The notes beneath the pieces are model-generated. The model did no database searches. It was not told the origin of the DNA and saw only the letters and a program-made list of their open reading frames with translations. Of a stretch of 60,645 nucleotides of DNA, positions 17,880-28,152 are shown piece after piece. The translations under genes were made by a program, and so were the position numbers. This DNA is from Lysobacterales bacterium (GTDB taxonomy: Bacteria > Pseudomonadota > Gammaproteobacteria > Xanthomonadales > SZUA-38), in the NCBI GenBank assembly GCA_028285525.1, contig JANQOZ010000124.1:1-60645 (forward strand), written 5' to 3'. Numbering within the stretch: position 1 is the stretch's first letter; each line of letters starts with the position of its first letter.

Positions 17880-18346
17880 CAGCGCACAATCATCAGGGGT
17901 TGATCGAACTCCACCGGCTGCCCGGTCTCCACGAGCATGGAGATGACCTTGCCGTCGATGTCCGACTCAATCTGGTTGAACATCTTCATGGCCTCGACGA
18001 TACAAACCACGTCGCCGGCCCGAATTTCCTGGCCGATCCGCACGAAGGGATCCGACTCGGGGTTGGGCGACGCGTAAAAGGTGCCGACCATCGGCGAACG
18101 GATCACGTGCCCCTCGGGTTCAGGCTCCGCGTCGCCGCCGGCGGGCGCAGCGCTCTCCGCCGGCGCCGGGGCGGGGGGCGCCGCCGCGGCGGGTGCGGGC
18201 GGTGGTGCCGGGCTGTAGGCCGGAACGGGCATGTTGGCCGGCAGCCGGCTCAGGCGGACCGACTCATCGTTTTCCGATATCTCGATTTCCGCCAGATCCG
18301 ACTCTTCCAGCAGTTCAACCAGCTTTTTTATTTTTCTGATGTCCAT
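17879..18346 (-). CDS. accB: acetyl-CoA carboxylase biotin carboxyl carrier protein
   Basis: This 155-residue protein starts [20 protein letters not shown]. It has an Ala/Pro-rich linker (about residues 42-75) and a C-terminal biotinyl domain with the biotinylation motif EAMKM, whose Lys is near residue 120. The [12 protein letters not shown] segment opens that domain. It carries carboxybiotin between AccC and the carboxyltransferase. It lies 40 bp after aroQ and overlaps accC, the standard gammaproteobacterial order. Confidence 0.98.
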   Translation of the reverse strand: MDIRKIKKLVELLEESDLAEIEISENDESVRLSRLPANMPVPAYSPAPPPAPAAAAPPAPAPAESAAPAGGDAEPEPEGHVIRSPMVGTFYASPNPESDPFVRIGQEIRAGDVVCIVEAMKMFNQIESDIDGKVISMLVETGQPVEFDQPLMIVR

Positions 18347-18386
18347 CGTTTGCTCCCCTCAGTCGTCGCAATCAGGACGGCCGCCG

Positions 18387-18842
18387 TCAGGCGTCAGCGG
18401 CCGAGGTCTCGATGAGTCCAGCGATGGCGCGGAGCCCCAGTTCATAACCGAGGGCCCCTAAGCCACAGATCCGGCCGCTGGCCAGATCGCTGAACAGGTT
18501 GGTCTTTCGAAAAGCTTCCCGGCTGTCCGGGTTGGAAAGGTGAATCTCGACAAAGCGCAGCGCGCTGGCGCTGAAGGCATCCCGCAGCGCAACGCTGGTG
18601 TGTGTGAAGGCGGCCGGATTGATTAACACCCAGCCGACGCCGTCGTCGGCGGCGCGGTGCACCCGATCGACCAGCTCGTGTTCCGCGTTACTTTGGAAAT
18701 GCTCGAGCGTCAGGCCGAGCGATCCGGCGATTCCGTCCAGCGTCGCCGTGATCGCAGCGAGCGTGGTGTGACCGTAGATTTCCGGCTCGCGGCTGCCCAG
18801 CCGGTCCAGGTTTGGACCATGCATCACCAGCACGGAATTCAC
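18387..18842 (-). CDS. aroQ: type II 3-dehydroquinate dehydratase
   Basis: This 151-residue protein matches the dodecameric type II enzyme of the shikimate pathway. It has the N-terminal HGPNLDRLGSREPEIYG segment with the catalytic Tyr and its Arg, the SNAEHELVDRVHRA loop, the INPAAFTHTSVALRDA substrate segment and VEIHLSN near the end. The start is GTG 18842, giving MNSVLVMHGPNL. It precedes accB-accC as in many gammaproteobacteria. Confidence 0.97.
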   Translation of the reverse strand: MNSVLVMHGPNLDRLGSREPEIYGHTTLAAITATLDGIAGSLGLTLEHFQSNAEHELVDRVHRAADDGVGWVLINPAAFTHTSVALRDAFSASALRFVEIHLSNPDSREAFRKTNLFSDLASGRICGLGALGYELGLRAIAGLIETSAADA

Positions 18843-19041
18843 GGGACGAACCTTGTGCAGCAGCCAGCCATGGGCGAAGTGTGCCTAAGTGCCGGCATGC
18901 TGTCCAGTTTCCCGCCATTTTTCGGGGGATGACGAAAGATCGCGGCGTTTTCGGCGCGACTTTCAGGAGTGCTCCGGCGCTCAGGGCGGCGGTTTCGAGA
19001 GGGCTTTGAGGGGTTGGTTCAGCCGCGCCTGCGGCCGCCGC

Positions 19042-19608
19042 TCAGCCGCTGGCCTGGAAGAGCTCCGCGGCCCGGCGACGGATTTCGGTTTCCTCCATCA
19101 CGCCCACCTTGACCTGCTGGATCACACCGTCGGCGTCGACAAACAGGGTGTAGGGCAGGACACCCTGGCGATTGCCCAGGTCGCGCGCGAGGCGCATCCC
19201 CTCCGCGGTTTCGGTGATCGCGATCGGGTAAACCACGGGGGTGGCCGCCAGAAACTCAGCGACGCGCCCGGGCTGATCCAGCGCGATGCCCAGTACACTC
19301 AGTCCCTCCGGCGCCAGCTCTTCGGCCAACAGGCTGAGATCGGGCATCTCTTTCCGGCAGGGTTCACACCAGGTCGCCCAGAGATTGATGATCAGCGGCT
19401 GGCCGGCAAACTGCTGACGGCTGAGCGTCTCGCCAGCCAGCGAAATCAGCGAAAAATCCGGCAAGCGCTGTCCGACGACCGATTGGGGCGTTGGCGCGGT
19501 GGCGGGCGCTGGGTCGTCGGCGCTGAGCCAGCGCTGCACCCCGAAGCCGCCGGCGCCGGCCAGGGCCGATACGGCAACGATGAGCAGGAAAGACTGGAAA
19601 CGCGTCAT
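19042..19608 (-). CDS. TlpA/ResA-type periplasmic thiol-disulfide oxidoreductase
   Basis: This 188-residue protein has an N-terminal membrane anchor or signal (residues 5-22) and a thioredoxin-like domain of AhpC-TSA/TlpA type. The active site is WATWCEPCRKEMPDL. The cis-Pro region precedes the TLFVDADGVIQQVKVG strand. It starts 6 nt after dsbD, so DsbD probably keeps it reduced. The likely role is periplasmic disulfide reduction, for instance in cytochrome c maturation. Confidence 0.93.
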   Translation of the reverse strand: MTRFQSFLLIVAVSALAGAGGFGVQRWLSADDPAPATAPTPQSVVGQRLPDFSLISLAGETLSRQQFAGQPLIINLWATWCEPCRKEMPDLSLLAEELAPEGLSVLGIALDQPGRVAEFLAATPVVYPIAITETAEGMRLARDLGNRQGVLPYTLFVDADGVIQQVKVGVMEETEIRRRAAELFQASG

Positions 19609-19614
19609 TGGGCT

Positions 19615-21867
19615 TTAGCGTGGGCCGAAAGCCGCTTCGACGTGACGCGCAAAGGCGGCGGGCCGCTGGTAGCCGACGACCCGGTACTGGGGCAGCTCCT
19701 GCCCGTCTGCGTCGAAGAACAGGATGGCCGGCGGCCCGATGATGTTGAAAGCACGCATCAGCTCCTGGTCGACGTCGTCGTTGGCCGTGACGTCTGCCTT
19801 CAGCGCCTGGCCAGCCGCCAGGGCCCGCTGGACCTCCGGCGTCGGGAAGCTGTATTTGTCCATGCGTTTGCAGTCCACGCACCAGTCGGCGTAAAAATCG
19901 AGCATCACGGGCTTTTCACTCGCGGCCAGCGTCTGCTGAAGGTCTGCGAGCGACTTGATTTTCGCGAACTTCACCTGCTGGGTGTCGGCCGCAGGCCCGC
20001 CGCTGGCAAACACACCTTTCAGCGGCTGCATCCAGTCCTGCCCCCCGGCGGCGGCACCGATCAGCTGCATGCCGCCGAACATCACCAGCAGCACGCCCAG
20101 TGATTTCCACAGCCGCGGCCAGCCGGTCTGCCCGTCTCTCAGGCGCTCAAATGCACCCAAGTAAACGCCGCTGGATACCGCCAGTGCGCCCCAGGCGAGC
20201 ATGATCCAGCCCGGCGCCAGAACCCGCTCGAGCATCCAGATGGCGAGCGCCAGCAGCGCAACTCCGAAGACGGCCTTGACGGCGTTCATCCAGGGACCCG
20301 CGTGTGGCAGCAGCTTGCCGGCTGAGGTGCCGATCACCAGCAGCGGTACGCCCATGCCGAGGGCGAGCGCAAAAAGCGCGAGCCCTCCGAGGAGCGCGTC
20401 GCCGGTCTGGCCGATATAGATCAGCGCGGCGGCCAGCGGCGGCGCTACGCAGGGCCCGACGATGAGCGCGGAGAGGACGCCCATCACGCCGGTGCCGAGG
20501 GCCGTGCCCCCTTCCTGACGATTGCTCATCTGGTTCAGGCGGGACTGCAGCGCGTTGGGCAGCTGCAGCTCGTAAAACCCGAACATCGACAGCGACAGCA
20601 GCACAAACAGGCCGGCGAACGACACCAGTACCCAGGTCTTCTGGAACCAGGCCTGCAGGTTTTCGCCGAAGAGCCCGGCGATCACGCCGGCCACCGTGTA
20701 AGTGAGCGCCATCGCCAGCACGTAGATCAGCGACAGCGTGAACGCACGCTGGGTGGTGATGCTGTCACCCTGTCCGGCGATGATGCCCGACAAGATCGGA
20801 ATCATCGGAAACACACAGGGGGTAAACGCCAGCAGCAGGCCAAAGCCGAAGAACGTTGCCAGCGTCAGCAGCTTGTCGGTGCTGAGCGCCGCGGCGAGGC
20901 GGTCCTGCTCCGGCAGCAGCGCGCTGTCGCTGGCGGCCGCAGCGCCGGCGGCCGCGGAGGCGACGCTCACGCCGACAGCCTTTGGAAGGGCCACGGCCAG
21001 CGTTCGGTTTACGGGGGGATAGCAGATCCCCGCTTCTTTGCAGCCCTGATAACCCGCGTCAATGTTCACCACGCCGGCATCAGCACCGGTTCGTGTGAGC
21101 TGGATCGGCACCTCGACCTGACCGTAATAAACAAAGGTGTCGCCGAAGTGCTCGTCGCGCTTGGGCTGACCAGGCGGTAGTTCGACGCCGCGCAGGGTGG
21201 CCAGCTCGCTGGTCTGAACCTCCAGGTTGATCTGATCCCGATACAGGTAATAGCCGTCCGCGATGGTCCACCGCGCGAGCAGTTCGTCCGCGCTGATCGC
21301 AATCGTCTCAAAGCGAAACGCCTGGTCGACCGGCAGTGCGTCGTCCTGACCGAGGAAGCTGGCTGTCGGGGTGCTCGAAGCGTTTCCGAACAACGATCCG
21401 CCGGCCAGCCCGGGCGCCGCCGGGGGCGCGGTCAGCGTCAGCGTCTGTCGGTGGGGCGGATAGCAGACCCCGAGGTCCGCGCAGCCCTGAGACCGAAGCT
21501 GCAGTTCGAGCTGCGTGCCTGCCGGCGCCGTAATCGGGATAAAGGCCTCGACGGTGCCGCGATAGGTCTCCTGCAGGCCAAAAAACTCGTCGTCTTTTTC
21601 CTTGCCCTTGGGCAGCACGGGCTCGCCGAGGGTCACGCCGGGCGTCTCGCTGCTGAAGCCGAGGCGACTCTTATATAAGTAGTACCCCTCAGCAACCTCC
21701 CAGCGGACCAGCAGTTCATCGGGGCCCGCAAAGCTGGCGGACGCGGCAAATGCCTCTTCCACCGGCAGCAGCTCGTCCTCATCGACGGCATGCGCCAGGA
21801 GTGGCGCGAGAAGTGTCGAGAACAGCAGCGCAATCAGGGGCAGATTTGTTGGGGTTTTTGTTTTCAT
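19615..21867 (-). CDS. dsbD: DsbD thiol:disulfide interchange protein with duplicated alpha domain
   Basis: This 750-residue protein has a signal peptide (about 1-27) and two tandem DsbD-alpha (N-terminal sensor) domains: about 30-148 with Cys129/Cys135 (QGCADLGVCYPP) and about 172-295 with Cys276/Cys282 (QGCKEAGICYPP). An eight-helix membrane domain containing CVFPMIP follows, then a C-terminal thioredoxin domain with active site DFYADWCVDCKRMDKY. Ordinary DsbD has one alpha domain and is about 570-600 residues. It moves electrons from cytoplasmic thioredoxin to periplasmic partners. ATG 21867 is chosen because it begins the signal peptide. Neighbours are cutA upstream and tlpA downstream. 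Confidence 0.95.
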   Translation of the reverse strand: MKTKTPTNLPLIALLFSTLLAPLLAHAVDEDELLPVEEAFAASASFAGPDELLVRWEVAEGYYLYKSRLGFSSETPGVTLGEPVLPKGKEKDDEFFGLQETYRGTVEAFIPITAPAGTQLELQLRSQGCADLGVCYPPHRQTLTLTAPPAAPGLAGGSLFGNASSTPTASFLGQDDALPVDQAFRFETIAISADELLARWTIADGYYLYRDQINLEVQTSELATLRGVELPPGQPKRDEHFGDTFVYYGQVEVPIQLTRTGADAGVVNIDAGYQGCKEAGICYPPVNRTLAVALPKAVGVSVASAAAGAAAASDSALLPEQDRLAAALSTDKLLTLATFFGFGLLLAFTPCVFPMIPILSGIIAGQGDSITTQRAFTLSLIYVLAMALTYTVAGVIAGLFGENLQAWFQKTWVLVSFAGLFVLLSLSMFGFYELQLPNALQSRLNQMSNRQEGGTALGTGVMGVLSALIVGPCVAPPLAAALIYIGQTGDALLGGLALFALALGMGVPLLVIGTSAGKLLPHAGPWMNAVKAVFGVALLALAIWMLERVLAPGWIMLAWGALAVSSGVYLGAFERLRDGQTGWPRLWKSLGVLLVMFGGMQLIGAAAGGQDWMQPLKGVFASGGPAADTQQVKFAKIKSLADLQQTLAASEKPVMLDFYADWCVDCKRMDKYSFPTPEVQRALAAGQALKADVTANDDVDQELMRAFNIIGPPAILFFDADGQELPQYRVVGYQRPAAFARHVEAAFGPR

Positions 21868-21883
21868 GGGGTTAGGGACCGGG

Positions 21884-22219
21884 CTAAGCGCCCGGTGCTT
21901 GCGTGGTTTGCTGCAAAACCCAGCCCAGGTAACCCTCCGCGGTCTTGCCGGCGTCCAGCGCAATGAGTTCAGGAACGTCGTACGGATGGTTTTCGGACAT
22001 CCAGTCGACGAGGGCGTTCCACCGCTGCGCCGTCGTCTTGATCATCAGCACCATCTCTTCATCATGCTGCACGGCTCCCTCCCAGCGGTAGACCGACCGG
22101 ACGGGGCCGAGCAGTTTAACGCAGGCCGCCAGGCGGTGCTCCACCAGCCGGGCTGCGATGGACTCGGCATCGGCCGGGGGGCAACTGCTCAGAATGACCT
22201 GCAGAGCGTCATTTTTCAT
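21884..22219 (-). CDS. cutA: divalent-cation tolerance protein CutA
   Basis: This 111-residue protein has the CutA1 pattern: VILSSCPPADAESIAARLVE, HRLAACVKLLGPVRSVYRWE with the conserved Cys, EMVLMIKTTAQRWNAL, and HPYDVPELIALDAG. CutA forms a stable trimer; a role in copper tolerance is the classical annotation but its function is unsettled. ATG 22219 gives the usual start. The gene heads the cutA-dsbD-tlpA operon, 16 bp ahead of dsbD. Confidence 0.95.
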   Translation of the reverse strand: MKNDALQVILSSCPPADAESIAARLVEHRLAACVKLLGPVRSVYRWEGAVQHDEEMVLMIKTTAQRWNALVDWMSENHPYDVPELIALDAGKTAEGYLGWVLQQTTQAPGA

Positions 22220-22278
22220 CGCGCGAATGGTAGCACCGCGCACGACACGAATCCGTGGAGATTTTTTTGTTGTCAGGC

Positions 22279-22306
22279 CTTGAATTGAGGTGGGCAGCCC
22301 TCATTT
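22279..22306 (+). promoter_or_regulatory. sigma-32-like heat-shock promoter of groESL
   Basis: CTTGAA (22279-22284), a 13-bp spacer, and CCCTCATTT (22298-22306) match the heat-shock promoter pattern CTTGAA and CCCCAT-T with one extra base in the -10. The -10 abuts the CIRCE operator. Confidence 0.65.
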
Positions 22307-22331
22307 AGCACTCCCGTATGGAGAGTGCCAA
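22305..22331. promoter_or_regulatory. CIRCE operator (HrcA binding site)
   Basis: TTAGCACTC, nine bases, GAGTGCCAA: this matches the CIRCE consensus TTAGCACTC-N9-GAGTGCTAA except for one base in the right arm. It lies 125 bp upstream of groES at the expected transcription start, so HrcA should repress groESL here. Confidence 0.93.
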
Positions 22332-22455
22332 GGCGCCGTCGGCCTTGGGAGGGGTCCGGCTCAAGCGATTTGGGGGCTAGAGGACTTGTCTCGGTCAGCG
22401 TCGGCGCTACGGCCAGAACTGTTAGTTGCAACACCATTTTGGAGGAAAACCATTC

Positions 22456-22746
22456 ATGAATATCCGTCCGCTGCATGATCGCGTGATCGTCAGACGCATG
22501 GAAGAGGAACGCACCTCTCCCGGCGGCATCGTAATCCCAGACAACGCCACCGAGAAGCCGATCAAAGGGGAAGTCCTGGCTGTCGGCAACGGCAAAATCC
22601 TGGAAAACGGCGAAGTCCGTTCTCTGGACCTCAAGTCCGGCGACAAGGTGCTGTTCGGAAAATATTCCGGTACCGAAGTCAAGGTTGACGGTGAAGAGCT
22701 GCTGGTGATGCGCGAAGACGACATCATGGCGGTTATCGAAGGCTAA
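22456..22746 (+). CDS. groES: co-chaperonin GroES
   Basis: This 96-residue protein starts [20 protein letters not shown]. It contains the mobile loop [13 protein letters not shown] and ends [12 protein letters not shown], the GroES pattern at family length. It forms the heptameric lid of the GroEL folding chamber. GGAGG at 22441-22445 supports ATG 22456. Control is by the sigma-32-like promoter and CIRCE upstream. groEL follows after 51 bp. Confidence 0.99.
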   Translation: MNIRPLHDRVIVRRMEEERTSPGGIVIPDNATEKPIKGEVLAVGNGKILENGEVRSLDLKSGDKVLFGKYSGTEVKVDGEELLVMREDDIMAVIEG

Positions 22747-22791
22747 GCGGCCTCCTGGCAACCTGTCTAAAACATTTTAATTAAGGAATAG

Positions 22792-24441
<1,650 letters not shown>

Positions 24442-24464
24442 GACAGCGCCTAAGCTGCAAGTCG

Positions 24465-24495
24465 AAAAGCCCCGGTTCGCTGGGGCTTTTTTTTT
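24465..24495 (+). terminator. Rho-independent terminator of groESL
   Basis: AAAAGCCCC-ggttcgct-GGGGCTTTT followed by further T residues, immediately after groEL. The A-run on the left arm means it could also act on minus-strand transcripts. Confidence 0.93.
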
Positions 24496-24525
24496 GCGCA
24501 ATGAATAAGCGGTCGCGACGGTCGG

Positions 24526-24984
24526 TCAGCGCGCGTTTGCGGGATCGGGCAGTCCGGAAGTCAACCACCAGCGCTCCCGCGCTTCATCCCAGCGCCACAC
24601 CTGCCGGTCCTGCAGGACCTTTTCGCGCATCGTGTGTCGGTTGATCAGATTGATCTGGATGGTCTGCACGAAGTCACCGTCAGCCGAAAAACTGCCGGGT
24701 CCCATCGCCTGATAGATAGTGACCTGAAACTGTTCGAGGCGGCTGATCTGGAACTCCAGCTGGCGGTCAGCGGGGCGCTCCTCGGGGTGCAAAAACTGAG
24801 CGGCCGTAAGCGGCGCTTCCCACCGAATCGTCTTCCGGTAGGCCTCGAGCGTGTCGTTCAGCGCCATGGCGCGACCGTCGCTCGCGCAGCCGCTGACGAG
24901 CGCGGCAATCAAAATCGAGGCTAACGCGGCCATAGCGCGAGCCGACAGCCGCTGGCTACGCGCGGAGAATATGCCGGTTCTCAT
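24526..24984 (-). CDS. hypothetical lipoprotein
   Basis: This 152-residue protein has an N-terminal signal with a lipobox (AALVSGCAS), so the mature protein starts at a lipidated Cys near residue 33. The rest is an alpha/beta stretch with many charged residues (LEFQISRLEQFQVTIYQAM, INLINRHTMREKVLQDRQVW, WDEARERWWLTSGLPDP). I do not recognise a named family. ATG 24984 overlaps the thioesterase stop (ATGA), so it is translated with that gene. The long upstream extension of the frame is a shadow of the thioesterase gene. Confidence 0.8.
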   Translation of the reverse strand: MRTGIFSARSQRLSARAMAALASILIAALVSGCASDGRAMALNDTLEAYRKTIRWEAPLTAAQFLHPEERPADRQLEFQISRLEQFQVTIYQAMGPGSFSADGDFVQTIQINLINRHTMREKVLQDRQVWRWDEARERWWLTSGLPDPANAR

Positions 24985-25457
24985 GCTGACGCTTCCTCCA
25001 TTCTGGCGACAAAGCGCCCAGTCATCCGGACGTTCGGCTCGCTGGCCTGACCGATCCAGCTGCTGAGCGTAATCCGGGCGACACGTTTTTGCGTGAGCCG
25101 ATCCAGAAACGCCTGAAACTCCTCGGCCGGGGGCTTTTCGCAGCACGCCAGCAGGTCGCCGACGGAGGGTCGGTGGTATCGGATTTCACTGTCCTGCACC
25201 ACGATGTCGGCGTCCACCTCGAGGCGTCTAAGGGCGTTGAACAACCATCCCCAGCCCGCCATAAACAGCAGGCTCGCCAGGCTGCCGCCGAAGCCGGTGT
25301 TTTTATCGTTTTTGTTCGGTGCCAGCGGCGCGCGAAGCAGGACCTTTTGCTCGCTCACCTCTGCGACGCTCACCTGCATAAAGCGGGAAATCGGCAGCTC
25401 TCGATGCAGGTAGGTTTCGAAATGCGCTTGCTCGGTCTGACTGTCGCTGGAATTCAT
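24981..25457 (-). CDS. YiiD C-terminal-type thioesterase domain protein
   Basis: This 158-residue protein has a hot-dog fold pattern: HRELPISRFMQVSVAEVSEQ at the N-terminus, the conserved NKNDKNTGFGGSLASLLFMA segment (the family puts the helix and active site here), and DIVVQDSEIRYHRP. This matches the thioesterase domain found at the C-terminus of YiiD proteins, here as a stand-alone protein. The substrate, presumably an acyl-CoA or acyl-ACP, is not known. It is the first gene of a two-gene unit with the lipoprotein. Confidence 0.85.
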   Translation of the reverse strand: MNSSDSQTEQAHFETYLHRELPISRFMQVSVAEVSEQKVLLRAPLAPNKNDKNTGFGGSLASLLFMAGWGWLFNALRRLEVDADIVVQDSEIRYHRPSVGDLLACCEKPPAEEFQAFLDRLTQKRVARITLSSWIGQASEPNVRMTGRFVARMEEASA

Positions 25458-25608
25458 GGCGCTATTGTAGCGGCCTGCCCACAGGCTGCCACGTTGGCGG
25501 CGTACGGACAGACAGGCCGCAGGCGCTGGGCACCGCGCGTGTCTCCAGGACAATGGGTTGACGGCCACACGGCCAGTTTGTCTTTTCGACCCAGTGAGGT
25601 GCCTGCCG

Positions 25609-26058
25609 ATGATGCTCTGCCTGTTGCTTCTGCTGCTGACCGGTCAGGCCACGTCGGACGGTTCGGCTGGCCCGGACCGGCGGCCGGTCTACCGCGGCGT
25701 CGCTCCCGACGGAACGGTGCTGTTCGGTGATCGTCCGTCAACCGCTGCACCCCGCGGGGCGCCGGTTCCCCGCCCCCTCGCGCTGCCCCCGACCAACGTC
25801 GTACAGCCCGGGCCTGCAACCCCGATGGTCCGTACGGGCGTAACCGAGCGCCTGCCCACCCGCAGGCCAGCGGCCGTGGATGGCCGGCCTGCGGCTGACG
25901 ACGGCGGACCCGAGGCATGCCGTCGGATGCGGACGTCGCTTGCTGCGCTCTGGCAGGAGCGGCGTCACGGCTATGCGCCGGATCGGGGTCCGCAGCTCAA
26001 GGCGCAGATTCGAGATCTCCAGGCGCGCATGAAAGAACGCTGCGGCCACTGGCGCTAG
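25609..26058 (+). CDS. exported protein with DUF4124-like N-terminal motif
   Basis: This 149-residue protein begins with a strongly hydrophobic leader (MMLCLLLLLLTGQA). The mature start contains VYRGVAPDGTVLFGDRPS, which resembles the short DUF4124 motif found in many gammaproteobacterial envelope proteins. A Pro/Arg-rich linker and a C-terminal helix with two Cys residues (EACRRMRTSLAALW to MKERCGHWR) follow; these could form a disulfide. ATG 25609 is chosen because a GAGGTG sits about 9 bp upstream. Function unknown. Confidence 0.72.
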   Translation: MMLCLLLLLLTGQATSDGSAGPDRRPVYRGVAPDGTVLFGDRPSTAAPRGAPVPRPLALPPTNVVQPGPATPMVRTGVTERLPTRRPAAVDGRPAADDGGPEACRRMRTSLAALWQERRHGYAPDRGPQLKAQIRDLQARMKERCGHWR

Positions 26059-26059
26059 A

Positions 26060-26078
26060 CCCATCGTCACTCGATGGG
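26060..26078. terminator. hairpin after the DUF4124-like gene
   Basis: CCCATCG-tcact-CGATGGG starts 2 bp after the stop codon. No U-run follows, so termination is uncertain; it may stabilise the transcript end. Confidence 0.35.
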
Positions 26079-26110
26079 CCCGCCAGCCGGCAGGACACGG
26101 GTGGCAGCCG

Positions 26111-26116
26111 TATAAT
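26111..26116 (+). promoter_or_regulatory. consensus -10 element (TATAAT) for the DUF885 gene
   Basis: A perfect TATAAT lies 23 bp upstream of ATG 26140. The -35 position is poor (CGGCAG region), so this may need an activator. A GGAGAAAG ribosome site follows at 26129-26136. Confidence 0.5.
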
Positions 26117-26139
26117 GTGGCCTTCACTGGAGAAAGACC

Positions 26140-27915
26140 ATGCAGCGAAGGCAGCTCTTGCGCGCCGTTACCTTACTTGTCATCTGCCTGTGCCCGCTCA
26201 GCATCGGGGCGCAGGAGCAGGACCGCCCGGCGGCAGAGCGCTTTCGAGAGCTGTACGAGGCTGAGTGGGAGTTCCGTCTCAGCGAGAGTCCGCTGCTCGC
26301 CAGCTGGGTGGGAGACAAGCGATTCAACAACCGCCTCGCCCGGCAAACCCCGGTCGATATTCAGCGTCGCCACCGGTACTGGCAGGAGGTGCTGAGGCAG
26401 CTCGACGAGATCGACCCAGCACAGCTGGATCGCGAAGGGCGGGTTAACTACGCGATCTTTGAGCGACAGATCCGCAGTTTCGTCGACGGTGTCGACAATC
26501 TGGGTTACCTCATGCCCTTCAACAGCGACTCGGGTTTCTACTCGAGCCTTGCGAGGCTGCCCAAGACGACCTCACTGACCACGCAGGCCGACTACAACAA
26601 CTACCTTGACAGGCTGGCGCTGGTGCCGGCTGTCATCGACGACAACATCGCGCTGATGAAAGAGGGGCTTCGGGTTGGGATGACCCAGCCTGTGGTGGTG
26701 CTCGAGGGACGGGACAAGGCCATCCTCGCCCACATTGTCGAAAAAGCGGAGGACAGCGTCTTCTACCAGCCGCTCATCGAGCCCTCCCCGAGCTTAAGCG
26801 ATACGGCTCGGGTCCAGATTCAGGCGCGCGGTCGCAAGCTGGTCGAAACCGGTATCGTGCCGGCTTACGAGCGCCTGCTGACGTTCTTCAACGGCGCCTA
26901 TGCCGAAGGTGCTCGCCAAAGTATCGGTGCCCACGACCTGCCGGAAGGTGAGCGGTTCTACGCCGACCAGATTCGCTACTACACAACGCTCGAGCTCAGC
27001 CCTCGGGAAATCCACGACGTGGGCTTGAGCGAGGTGGCCAGAATTCGGGCGGCCATGGAGCAGATCATCAAGGAGCTGGAGTTTGAGGGCAGCTTCGCGG
27101 ACTTTATTGAGTACCTGCGGACCGACCCGGCCTTTTACGCCGAGTCGCCCCGCGAGCTGCTCATGGTTGCCAGCTACTACGCCAAGAAGATGGATGGCGC
27201 GCTGCCCCGCTTTTTCAGCCGCCTGCCGCGGCAGTCTTACGGCGTGGAGCCGGTGCCGGCTGACCTGGCGCCGTTTTACACCAGCGGCCGCTACGCCGGC
27301 GCGCCGATTGAGTCCACGCGCCCGGGGCTGTACTGGGTCAACACCTATAACCTGACCAGCCGCCCGCTCTACGCGATCCCGGCGCTGACGCTGCATGAAT
27401 CGGTGCCCGGACATCACCTTCAGGGTGCGCTGGCCAAAGAGCTCGGAGCGCAGCCGCCGTTCCGGCGACACGACTACATCTCGGCTTACGGTGAAGGCTG
27501 GGGACTTTACGCTGAGTATCTCGGCGTTGAGGCGGGTATCTATGAAACCCCCTACGACCATTTCGGCCGGCTGACCTACGAAATGTGGCGGGCGTGCCGG
27601 CTGGTGGTCGACACAGGGATGCACGCTTTCGGCTGGAGCCGCCAGCGCGCGCTGGATTACCTGGCGGACAACACGGCGCTGTCCATGCATGAGATCACGA
27701 CCGAAATCGATCGCTACATCTCCTGGCCCGGCCAGGCGCTTTCTTACAAGCTTGGAGAACTGAAGATCAAGGAGCTGCGGCAGCGCGCCGAGGACAACCT
27801 CGGTGAGCGTTTTGACCTGCGCGCCTTTCACGACGTTCTTCTGGCGCAGGGTTCGGTGCCTCTCGCCGTGCTGGAGCAGGCCGTAGATCGCTACCTGGAG
27901 GAGCAGCAATTATGA
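26140..27915 (+). CDS. DUF885 family protein, predicted zinc metallopeptidase, exported
   Basis: This 591-residue protein has a basic, hydrophobic signal peptide (residues 1-24). It has the DUF885 signature around residue 420, HESVPGHHLQ, in place of a standard HEXXH, followed by GEGWGLYAEYLG, which supplies a downstream Glu. Both are typical of this large family of predicted metallopeptidases. The rest is helical. It is probably periplasmic or secreted; the natural substrate is unknown. The small lipoprotein gene overlaps its stop codon (ATGA). Confidence 0.9.
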   Translation: MQRRQLLRAVTLLVICLCPLSIGAQEQDRPAAERFRELYEAEWEFRLSESPLLASWVGDKRFNNRLARQTPVDIQRRHRYWQEVLRQLDEIDPAQLDREGRVNYAIFERQIRSFVDGVDNLGYLMPFNSDSGFYSSLARLPKTTSLTTQADYNNYLDRLALVPAVIDDNIALMKEGLRVGMTQPVVVLEGRDKAILAHIVEKAEDSVFYQPLIEPSPSLSDTARVQIQARGRKLVETGIVPAYERLLTFFNGAYAEGARQSIGAHDLPEGERFYADQIRYYTTLELSPREIHDVGLSEVARIRAAMEQIIKELEFEGSFADFIEYLRTDPAFYAESPRELLMVASYYAKKMDGALPRFFSRLPRQSYGVEPVPADLAPFYTSGRYAGAPIESTRPGLYWVNTYNLTSRPLYAIPALTLHESVPGHHLQGALAKELGAQPPFRRHDYISAYGEGWGLYAEYLGVEAGIYETPYDHFGRLTYEMWRACRLVVDTGMHAFGWSRQRALDYLADNTALSMHEITTEIDRYISWPGQALSYKLGELKIKELRQRAEDNLGERFDLRAFHDVLLAQGSVPLAVLEQAVDRYLEEQQL

Positions 27916-28142
27916 GAAAGCTCGCGCTGTGCGTTCTAATCGTGGCCCTCGGCGGCTGCCAGGTCTACCAGACCCGTGGACCTGCCAACCCGACGCGGGT
28001 CAAAGACCTGACGCCAGTCTGTTATGAAGGCCGGACCCTGCGGCTGGAACGCGATGAGCAGGTGCGCAAGCACCTCGCCAACGGCGCCACGCTGGGCCAG
28101 TGCCCGCGTCCCGAAGACGATTCGAGCGGCTCATCAAGCTAG
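27912..28142 (+). CDS. small lipoprotein coupled to DUF885 gene
   Basis: This 76-residue protein has a signal peptide with lipobox ALGGC (Cys about residue 16). It has two further Cys residues (TPVCYEG and GQCPRP) that could pair, and a Ser-rich end. I do not recognise a family. It overlaps the DUF885 stop by 4 bp and ends 10 bp before glnE, so it is in one transcript with both. Confidence 0.75.
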   Translation: MRKLALCVLIVALGGCQVYQTRGPANPTRVKDLTPVCYEGRTLRLERDEQVRKHLANGATLGQCPRPEDDSSGSSS

Positions 28143-28152
28143 CCACCCCCTG

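Noticed and set aside
18887..18905. GTGCCTAAGTGCCGGCATGC resembling the GCCTAAG box at 9084
   Set aside because: It is too short and lacks a partner arm; the match is likely chance in GC-rich DNA.
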